A stretch of DNA of 64,000 nucleotides, taken from contig OX442317.1 of NCBI GenBank assembly GCA_949358305.1, positions 5,398,186 to 5,462,185 on the forward strand. The letters are read 5' to 3'. Shown one piece after another: positions 51,691 to 61,006 of the stretch. This stretch comes from Strigamia acuminata. Taxonomy: Eukaryota > Arthropoda > Chilopoda > Geophilomorpha > Linotaeniidae. How positions within the stretch are numbered: the stretch's first letter is position 1; each line of letters begins with the position of its first letter. Made by a program: the position numbers and the translations under genes. The notes under the pieces were generated by a model. The model was given only the letters and a program-made list of their open reading frames with translations. It had not been told where the DNA came from and did no database searches.

Positions 51691-52391
51691 TTAAGCTGTT
51701 ACCGGCTCGGGCTGTGGTTCAGCTTCTTCGCCACCCTTTACTTCCTCAGCAGTCTTTAACTTCTTCGGCGAAGTCGCTTTTTCTTCGTCCTTCCCGCCGC
51801 CATTTTCCTCATCATTCGCGCGTTTCAACGATTCGTTTTTAGTTTCAATTTTACTTTCAGCTTCGACATCTTTTAGTGAATACAAAAGAAATTTTTGTTT
51901 TTCACTTTTCCTTCGCTTGAAAACCAAATTTGTTATACCTTTGTTACCCTCGTTTTCATCCACGGCCGTTTTCTTTTCTTCTTCTTCCGGTTCGCTTTTC
52001 TTTTCTTCCTCCTTGGAATTCTAAAAAAAAAAAAAAATTAGAAATTTATAAATTTAAAAATTTATAAAAAAAATAAAAAAAAATAAAAAAAAATATTTTT
52101 TTGAAATTAAATATTTTTATTTTTTTTTAATTTTTCGACTCAAAATCGAACCTCGTTGTTTTCCTCGGCTGGTGCGTCGTCTTTGACGACCTCCTTGACT
52201 TCTATCACGTCGGTTTTTTCCTCGGTGGGTTCCACCGGCGACGATTCTGTGTCCGCGTTGCTGCAACAAAAGAAACGCCGATTCCAATATGTCGCCCTTT
52301 TTCACTCTCCCATGTGTCTTCCATTTCGCCCCAACTTTAGCTAGCAAAAGCTCGTCAATTTTTACCTGGCTTGGTTCCTGGTGACTGGCAT
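51691..52391 (-). CDS. Acidic, disordered Lys/Glu-rich protein
   Basis: Three exons (52391-52366, 52260-52152, 52020-51691) give 154 residues starting MPVTRNQARSNADTESSPVE. It is dominated by Glu, Lys and Asp, with one less charged patch (GNKGITNLVFKRRKSEKQKF) and a nuclear-localisation-like TSPKKLKTAEE. It ends QPEPVTA. No folded domain is visible. It shares a 184-bp divergent promoter with COMMD6. A chromatin- or RNA-associated role is possible but not shown by sequence. Confidence 0.65.
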
Positions 52392-52574
52392 AGTGAAGCT
52401 GCGACGAAATGAAGCAAAACCGGACTGAAAAGGACGAAAACGAACGAGACGAAATTCGCAATGGAAATTTCCCGCCTAACACTGTGTGTACAGAAAGCAA
52501 ACTGCGAGCCGCCAAGTGCCGGTTTTCCGAACTACGGTTGACGTAAGAAGTAAAATTACCCTAATCAAATAAAA

Positions 52575-52941
52575 ATGGCGGCGGAAACAGGTGAAAGGAG
52601 TGTTTTATTTGATTATTTTTTTTAAATAAATCTATTTGTTCTTTCTAATCGGCAGTAATACGACCGAAATTAGTGGATTTCAAGTGGAGAGTGGACAATA
52701 AAATGGCGTCTAATAGCGCTGGGGATGGAAATGTTTCGTGTTTGATGCAATTGACCGTAATTTTGGATTTAAAAATTGTTTTAAATATTCATAAATTAAT
52801 ACTTTTTTTTTAATTTGACAGGTGGAAGAAAGCCCGGATGTTCGTACTGTCACCGTCGAATTAACAAAGGAGAAAGTAGACGTGCTGTTAGACGGTGTGA
52901 ACCGAATAAGGGACCAATTGGTATCTTTGAGTTCAAAGTGA
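52575..52941 (+). CDS. COMMD6: COMM domain-containing protein 6
   Basis: Subunit of the COMMD/CCDC22/CCDC93 (Commander) complex that recycles endosomal cargo with retriever and WASH. Three exons (52575-52590, 52656-52756, 52822-52941) give 78 residues. The protein is almost only a COMM domain, as in human COMMD6 (85), the family's smallest member. It reads KLVDFKWRVDNKMASNSAGD, then a VTVELTKEKVDVLLDGV helix. Divergent from the acidic protein gene, and its stop is 175 bp from the ITFG2 stop. Confidence 0.82.
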
Positions 52942-53116
52942 GAACGAAAATTGAGAAATATTGATAATTATTTAACTGATAAAATCCAATGAAATAACCA
53001 TCGACTAACTATAACTGAATAAATTGATTTAATGTCGAATAAAATTTATAAAACATCATTTTTACACTCACAACATGCGATCAATGAAAATTTATAATAT
53101 AAAATAAGAAACAGAA

Positions 53117-54989
53117 TCAACTGCAGCCGTACAAACAGAATTTATACAGTTGCCGAATTGTTTTTTCATCATTATTATCAATTCCTAATTGAGAAAATAA
53201 ACGTTCGCAATCGGACCGACTCGACATTTCGCTTATTAACGTGTTTAGAGGTATTCGAGGCACCCGAATGTCGTAATACAGAACGATGCGATTCGATAAC
53301 GTGGCAAAAACCATACAAGGAGCATTTCCAGACTCGGCTGAAGCACTAAATTTACCTATAAAAAAATTTTAAAAAAATTTAAAAATGTCAAACAAAACGA
53401 ATTAAACGTTTTACCAGCTTTAAAAGACGAAATGCTGTCGTCCAAATGGAACCGCAACACGTTTTCTTCATAATCAACGATGTACGTGTGACCGTCCCAC
53501 GACGAAACCACGACTTCTTCACGCCCATCATTCTAAAACATGTTATTTACAATTTAAAAAATTAATTTCTTAATTTTCATTAATTTATTTTTACTGTAAC
53601 GTCTAATTTTGATAGAGAGAACAATTGGTGCTCCAAATTAAGACTCCAAACAGGATCACCGGTAGCGCCGTCAACCAAAGTGAGAACACCTAAACGCAAA
53701 CAATATTTATTTTATTTTATTTGAAGAGTCAATAATTTTTTTTTAAAAAAAAACCATCCAAAGTGGCGACTGCGAAGTGCGACCTTCCCGACACGCATTG
53801 AACGTCGCCCAAAACCTCCGTAGTCATGTTAGAATTCCGAATTTTTCCCGACAAAACGGATTGATATTGCAGCGGCATTTCCGTCATGAGTTCTCTAGAC
53901 ACAAACAAAAATTTATTTAAAAGTGATTTCAAATTTTTTGACTTTATACTCTTTTACTTTGCGTGACAACTTCTCTCGACTTCGGACGAATCGCAGTCGA
54001 GTTGCACGTACATGGCACCAGGTTGTGCCACCAAAAGACAGCTTCTACTGTCGGGGTTTGTGTGCAACGACACCGAACCAATCTGATAAAATAATTTAAA
54101 TTAATAAAAATCTTCTTAAATACTAAATAAAATACATTTTTACTTGATTAGCTAATTCCCACTTATTCAGCGCAACCAACGTATCGCCGCCATTTCCTTC
54201 TGAAGTCTTAATTTCGAAATTAAGTACCGGTTACGAGTATTTTTGTTTAAATTATAACGTACTGAGGACAGATGGGTCCATCGGTAGGACCGTACCACTC
54301 GATCAGTAAGCCCAATGACCAATTCCAAATTCCCGTCACCATCTAAAATATAATATTAACACATTTTAATCGTAACTAATTATAATAATCGAACCGATGT
54401 CGGCCAAAACAGCTAAACTGGCCGACGACGGAAGTTGCTGCATGTGCCGTAGATGCAATTTCTTCTGGTTATCTTCGTCTTGCGTGTTGGTAAACACGTT
54501 GAAAATGTAACAGAAACCTTCCCCACTCACAACGACGAGAGAATTCTAAACAAAAAAAATAGAAAAAATTAGATTTAACTTGATTTTTGTGCCCGAGAGC
54601 GCGCACCGAGTCCGACCAACCTTTTTACAATTTGTAATATCGCCCACGACTATCGACGTGATCTAAAATCCAAACAATTACTCTATTGTGCGCGAATTTA
54701 TAAATTTATAAATTTCCAATTTACCATCCCCAATCCATTGGCAGCGATCCAAGGTTTATTACTGAAGCATTCTTTAAACATAAACAAATCTCCATTGACA
54801 GTGCCTACAGCCAATTCATCTCTCTAAACAAAACGATATAAAAGGAAAGAAACAGAATGAGCTGAATCCTCAATTCATATCAGATTGCCAAACCTCGTCG
54901 TTATCCACGTCGCCCAACTCCACCGCATCTTTCATCACATTCCCGTTTATTTCAAATTCCAGCTTGTTTACGAACGAAGTGGCCCTCAT
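53117..54989 (-). CDS. ITFG2: ITFG2, KICSTOR complex subunit
   Basis: KICSTOR tethers GATOR1 to lysosomes and lets mTORC1 sense amino acids. About eleven exons give roughly 390 residues of FG-GAP-like beta-propeller. Landmarks in order: MRATSFVNKLEFEINGNVMK, AVELGDVDNDE, RDELAVGTVNGDLFMFKE, SLVVVSGEGFCYIFNVF, DGDGNLELVIGLTDRVVRSY, FAVATLDG, HQLFSLSKLDVTNDGREEVV and SSWDGHTYIVDYEENVLRFH. The C-terminal helix has LFSQLGIDNNDE. These align throughout with vertebrate ITFG2. Exon borders between 54.1 and 54.3 kb are the least certain. Confidence 0.9.
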
Positions 54990-56105
54990 TTCGCCAAAAA
55001 CGGAACCCGACACTTACGATCGACTAACCAACATCAATTTTAATCATAAATAAATTAACTAAACGTCTTAAAAGCCAGCTAAAACTAGTTTCAGCGACTC
55101 AACCACATCACATGACCCAACGTCCGTCATCGACCGACTGCTGTCGCGCCCTACCGCCAAAACCCGCAAACTCAATCTACAAGTGTCACAATTGGCAATT
55201 GCAAAACAAATATCTTTATATAATCCGAGCCCTAGCCCAATCTTTATTTAAATTTCGCATTTGGTTACAATGCGAAGCTCCATTTCATTGTACTCGGCTC
55301 TCCCGCGCGCGGCGCCTTGCTTCGCCAACTTTATCAACATCCTCCGGTCGCCTAGCAACCGGATCTCATGTGGTCACGGTGCATTCCTTTGCCATATTTG
55401 CTCGCTGAGAACAGTTACCGAGGGAGGACGCGTCCCTCCGCCACGCGCCGCCCCCGGGGCAACGAGGATAAAATCAGAAACTGGTAAGTTGCAAACACCA
55501 AAGGCTCGCAACAGCCACTTCTTCACGACCCCCGAGACCCGAGTCCCGCCACCGACGGACATCGATAAATCGCGAGTCGCGCGCCAGCGCTGGCGCCGAA
55601 TGACGTCATCCGTCGCGCTCGATGATGAATGAAGCGGGTGTTTATTGGTGGATGGTTTATGAATGATGATATGCGCGCGGCGGGGTTGACGCTGCACGAG
55701 CCCCGGGTGCAACGAATTTCGGGGCGGGGGGAGGGGGGATAGAGGGGGGTGAAGTTGTGAGATGGATTGCCAAGATGCGCGTTCCTAAAAATAATTTATG
55801 CGCGGAAATAAGGCCGATACGCCGCTCGGGACTGTTGGGAGAGACGCGATCGCTCCGATTGATTTTTGGGATGGGGTCACGAAGTTGCGGGGTGTTTGTT
55901 CGGTCTATTGATTGATTGATTGATTGATTGATAGAGGAGTTCACCGGAAGTTGGTTGAGTGCGGCCACGTGCCAAAGAATTTTTGGCGCGAGTCCAGATT
56001 AAGTTAAACTCCCCAATCGCGAGCCAATGTGGGCGCCCAGGTGTCAAGTTGCCGAGGCCTGAGGATGCGCGTCTGTTACAGATTTGAGAAGAGGCTGCTG
56101 CCATC
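54990..56105. other. Divergent GC-rich promoter region
   Basis: Between ITFG2 (leftward) and the MLCK-like kinase (rightward). From about 55290 to 55760 the DNA is clearly richer in G, C and CpG than elsewhere, with GC boxes such as GGGGCGGGGGGAGGGG at about 55720. An open frame at 55112-55632 is probably a by-product of that composition. It looks like a promoter/first-exon zone for the kinase gene. Confidence 0.5.
55906..55932. repeat. TTGA microsatellite
   Basis: About six to seven uninterrupted TTGA units just upstream of the kinase start region. Confidence 0.9.
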
Positions 56106-58377
56106 ATGTCCATCTTTATCGACGAGACTGACCCGAGCGGCGAAGAGGAGGTGGCGTTCGAGCCGCGAAATGTGGTCGTGCAAGCCGGACAGAAAATTGC
56201 CGATTTTTATGAAATGCTACAGGAGCTCGGCAGGTAAATTTAATTATCTTTTACCATTTCATCTTCTCATTTTATTTTTGGACGGTTTTTCCCTTTTTTT
56301 TGCGGGATTTTTCCGATTTTCTTCCGATTTTCTCGATTTTATTTCGACTTTTTCTATTCTATTCCGATTTTTTTCGATTTTTTTTTATTTATTTCGAATT
56401 TTCCGATTTTTTTTCCGATTTTCTCGATTTTATTTCGACTTTTTCTAATTTATTTCGACTTTTTCTAATTTAATTCGACTTTTTCTAATTTATTTCGACT
56501 TTTTCTAATTTATTTCGACTTTTTCTAATTTATTTCGACTTTTTCTAATTTATTCCGATTTTTTTCAATTTTTCCGATTTTTCCGATTTTTTTCCGGATT
56601 TTCGGATTTTTTTCTCATTTTTTCGACATTTTTTTTGTTTTGGGTAGAAAAAGAGTTATGTGAGTGTACTCTCTTGACTTTTAACGATGTAACTTGGTGT
56701 TATTCTTGGGATGAATAAATCCAACCTTGGCAAGTAGCTGTTTAAAGTGGTTTTCACAGACCTGGAAAAAAACATAAAGAAATAAAAAAAAAAAAAACGT
56801 TGTCACTTGGTTGGGCTTTAAAAGCGAACAAAAAAAGGGGTGAAATGAATTTGAGGCCTAAGCGAAGTATTATGTCGAGTTTAATGGTATTTTGGTACAC
56901 AGCTGAGAAAATGGGGTTCATTTTATTTTTATCCATTTCAATCGCACTAAAATGTTTTGATATTCCACGTTTCCTTTCCACAAATGTTACACATTCTAGG
57001 GGTAAATTCGGTGTGGTTTACCGCTGCAAAGAGAAAAAAAGCGGTCGCATCTTGGCAGCAAAAAACATCAGTACACCAAGGACGGAAGACAGAGTAGATG
57101 TCGAAAGGGAAGTGGAAATCATGCAAAGTCTGCAACATCCACGTCTACTGCAGTTGTACGACGCTTTTGACAACGGAAAAACCGAAATGATTCTCATTTT
57201 AGAAATGTAAGAAAATACAAAAATGCGGGGCGACATCTACCGCTATTTTAGAAAATTTTAATTTTATTTTCAAGTATCGAAGGTGGAGAATTATTTGATC
57301 GTGTAATCGACGAAGATTTTGTTCTAACGGAACGTGTCAGTTCGATCTTCATCAGGCAGATTTGTGAAGGCGTTGAATTCATGCATTCGAAGAATATCCT
57401 TCATCTGGACATGAAAGTAATGAAATAAAATAAATAATGACTAATTCTTAGTTTTGATTATTCGTATTTGCAGCCAGAGAACGTGCTTTGTCTGTCGCGA
57501 ACTGGCAATCGCATCAAATTGATCGATTTCGGTTTAGCGCGCAAATTCGACCCGGCTAAGCAGCTGCAGATATTGTTCGGCACACCGGAGTTCGTTGCGC
57601 CCGAAGTTATCAGCTTCGCCCCGATTGGCTACTGCACCGATATGTGGAGTGTGGGAGTTATTTGCTACGTTTTGCTCTCCGGATTATCCCCTTTCATGGG
57701 CGATACCGAGGCAGAAACCATGGCCAATGTCACCGTGGGAGTGTACGATTTCGACGACGAGAGCTTCAACGAGATCACGGAAGAAGCGAAAGATTTTATC
57801 AGAAACCTCCTCGTCAAAGACATGAAGTAAAATTTAAATTCAACCAATTCCAGTACACTTGTAAACTCGTGTCGTTCACAACTGTACTGGAATGATGGAT
57901 GATAAATTAAGCCTATAATTTTTATTTGTTTATAAATCAACAGAAAACGGATGTCTGCCACCGACTGTTTGCAACATGCTTGGTTAAAGGTAAAATTCGA
58001 TAAGAAATCAATTTAAACATCTTTTTTTTAAAAAAAATTAAATATCTCAGAGAGGTAAACACGAAGATCATAAAATCGACAAGAAAAAGTTGAAACGTTA
58101 CGTCATCAGGAGACGATGGAAGGTAAAGAGCAGTGTCTGTGATATCGACACTGAGCATGCGCGAACAAATGAAAATACTATAACATACATTTTTTCAATA
58201 TCAAGTTTTGCATGAACTAATAAATCAAAGGAAAATATCGAAGTAAAGACAAAACCAAACAGATTTGCATTATTCATTAATTTTTATTTCCGTTTAATCA
58301 TCTAGAAAACCGTGAATACAATTCTGGCACTTAAAAGAATGGGCGCACAATTTAGACGTAATTCGAACATTTGGTAA
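56106..58377 (+). CDS. Myosin light chain kinase-like Ca/calmodulin kinase, compact
   Basis: Seven exons (56106-56233, 57000-57206, 57275-57416, 57474-57826, 57944-57989, 58051-58122, 58306-58377) give 339 residues. After 42 residues comes a complete kinase domain: GRGKFGVVYRC, AAKNIS lysine, LEIIEGGELFDRV, HLDMKPENVL, DFGLARKF, FGTPEFVAPEV and MWSVGVICYVLLSG. It closes with SATDCLQHAWLK. The tail RYVIRRRWKKTVNTILALKR is a basic amphipathic helix typical of the MLCK autoinhibitory/calmodulin-binding segment. It lacks the Ig and FN3 domains of stretchin-MLCK. Catalytic residues are intact. The closest family is MLCK; DAPK or other titin-like kinases are less likely because of the tail. The first intron (766 bp) contains a 20-bp degenerate repeat. 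Confidence 0.9.
56300..56600. repeat. ~20-bp TTTTTCTAATTTATTTCGAC repeat in kinase intron 1
   Basis: Seven or so near-identical copies between about 56430 and 56560, flanked by looser CGATTTT-rich variants. Intronic and non-coding. Confidence 0.8.
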
Positions 58378-59087
58378 ACATTTTAATCGCTGCACACATG
58401 TGTTTCGCATTCGCTAAGTCATGTTTCCGTTTATTTTTAAGATGTGGCGGGCGCCATTTTGTTTCCATCCGTCCCGACTTTTCCCCGGATTTGAGGCACT
58501 TATCTGCCATGTATATCGAGGATGTTATTTTTTTTTTCTTCATATCCATCCGTCCTTGATCCTTCGTGCCACCTCGCGGCTGTCATCACCATCGTTAAGC
58601 TGAATCAGCTCGTTCGTAACGATGACGTCGCTAGGAGACAAAATGGATGGCAATCTTTTTTAACGCCATTAAAAAATCCGTTCTAACTCTCTCTCTCTTT
58701 CTCTCGCTCTTTTATCAATGTTAATTTTCGGATAGTTCTCGTGTTTGGAGAAATTTTTCCCTTAATTAAAAAAAAAAATTATTCTTTTTTGTTGTTGTTG
58801 TTGTTGTTGTTGTGAGTTTAAAACGAAATTTAAAAAAAAAAAAACACCGGAATTATAACGATTTAATATATCTTTTTTTCAGTATCTTCTTGTTTTGATC
58901 TCTGCACACATCTGGTTTTTTTCTGTATATCGTTTTCTTTGTTCTTTGTAAATTTTGTTGATAAAATTTTATTTTGTGACTCGTGATTCTATTTATTGAC
59001 CTTTGACGGCGCCACGTCTGCCGATGTATAGCCGAGATTCGCGCATGCGCTTTATCCGAATCGCACCACTCGCTCGTTTTTTATTCC
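58378..59087. other. Intergenic kinase to APIP
   Basis: Includes a CT-rich run near 58690-58710 and a TTG microsatellite near 58790-58812. No coding exon is supported; the short open frames at 58371-58603 overlap each other and look random. Confidence 0.5.
59041..59050. promoter_or_regulatory. NRF-1/Ewg palindrome upstream of APIP
   Basis: GCGCATGCGC, 38 bp before the APIP start codon. It is a perfect palindrome matching the NRF-1 core. Confidence 0.5.
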
Positions 59088-60083
59088 ATGGAGTACCGCT
59101 CGGTGAGATATTTAAAATTACTACAAACGAAAAATACTCACGCACTTTCCTCCTACCTTTAGGATCATCCGCGGAATTTAATCCCGGACCTATGCCGCCA
59201 ATTTTACGCACTGGGCTGGGTGACTGGAACCGGCGGAGGTATAAGCATCAAACACGGGTACGAAAGACTGTTAAAACGTCTGATAAAGTGGCGCCATCGT
59301 GTATCGAAAGATCAAACTAATTTTTAAAAAACATTTTTCAAAGAGATGATATTTACATCGCGCCATCCGGAGTACAGAAAGAACGAATCAAACCCGACGA
59401 CTTATTCGTGCAAGACATATCAGGAAATGATATAAGTTTGCCACCGGAAGACAAGAAGTTAAAAAAGAGTCAGTGCACGCCACTCTTCATGAACGCATAC
59501 ACCATGAGAGGTGAATTTAAAAAATTCAAAACAATTAAATAACTAAAAAACATGTTCACTTTTTCTAATCAAACAGGTGCCGGAGCAGTTATCCACACCC
59601 ATTCAAAAGCAGCAGTAATGGCCACCCTTCTATCTCCCGGCAAGGAGTTCCGAATCAGCCATCAAGAAATGATCAAAGGAATCAAAAACGACGCGGAAAA
59701 ACGCTACTACAGATACGACGAAGAACTAATCGTTCCTATCATCGAAAACACCTGTTGGGAGGAGGATTTAAAGGTCTCATTTCCAAACTTTTCCAAAAAA
59801 CATTTAATTCAATCCCCAATTTTCCATCAACCAGGACGAAATGGCGGCCACGATGCAGCAGTATCCGGCAACCTGCGCCGTATTGGTGCGTCGTCACGGC
59901 GTCTACGTGTGGGGCGAGAGCTGGGAGAAGGCGAAAACGATGTAAGGCGACGAACAAGTGTTGATCAAGATGAAGATAATGAAGGCATAATTTAATTGCA
60001 GGTGTGAATGCTACGATTATTTATTCGAAATCGCGTTTCAAATGAAGCAGGCGGGGATTAGCGAATTGGTGTTGAAAGAATAG
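59088..60083 (+). CDS. APIP: Methylthioribulose-1-phosphate dehydratase (APIP)
   Basis: Class II aldolase-fold zinc enzyme of the methionine salvage pathway. Six exons (59088-59102, 59163-59257, 59344-59510, 59577-59773, 59835-59941, 60002-60083) give 220 residues. Motifs: [68 protein letters not shown], the zinc ligands in [47 protein letters not shown] and [14 protein letters not shown]. It aligns along its whole length with human APIP. The short first exon (MEYRS) is a best guess and could be replaced by another first exon. Confidence 0.95.
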
Positions 60084-60974
60084 AAATAAAAATAAAGAGA
60101 AAATATGTGTGATTTGTGTTATCAATGCACTCGTGAGTCGTGACTCGTGTTTGTGTCTGCGCGCTTGTTTCATTTGTTGTCACGGCGACGGCACGGAACC
60201 ACTCGAGTGCGGTTGACGAAAACTCGTTTTCTCTTTATGCACTTGCTCAAATATATACAATTTTCAAATGCGACGCTCGCGTTTGACCGTGACACGTTTT
60301 GCGGTAATGATGTCCTAAGTCATCGCCGTCGGTAGTGACGTCACGTGTATTACAATTGGCGCGTTGGAGATCAGTCGAGGTTGAAATTGCGTTTTGTAAC
60401 GCGTGTCTGTGATGGATGCCCCCGAGTTTGGCCCCGTGACGATGCACATCCCACTCCGTTTCCATGGTAACGCGACCCTCAACAATGGTTGTGGGATCAT
60501 GCGCCAGATCCCTCTATTATTACGGCGCGGGGAAAGAAGAAAATTGATTTAATCACAAAACCCCATCTCTAAAGACTTGAAACTGATTTATTCACAAAGC
60601 AGAATAAGGGAATTTAAAAACAAAATAAATATATATATATTGTTTTTATACATATATATTTCTTTTTTCTTCTTTTAAATAAATAAAAACAAAACAATGA
60701 CAGTTTTACGGTCTTCATTTCGAGGATGACTCGTCCTCATCTGGAAATAACAATGGTAAATAATCAATTTTTTATCAAGAAAATAGCTCTGCACACATTT
60801 ATATATTTATTTTATAAATTTTGCTTTGAAAAAGTTTACAAAATTTACTGAAAAGTCTGTAAACGCATACCATTGCCGTCACTTCCATCGGCGCTTACAT
60901 CGTCATTTATTATCTGTTCAATAATTATTGTACCTCACTTGTATCTCATTTCTTTTTACTCCTTTGGAGTGCGA

Positions 60975-61006
<32 letters not shown>

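Noticed and set aside
55112-55712. Overlapping open frames of 98-123 residues on both strands
   Set aside because: The region is GC-rich with few stops in any frame. It looks like a promoter or untranslated exon, and none of the products resembles a protein family.
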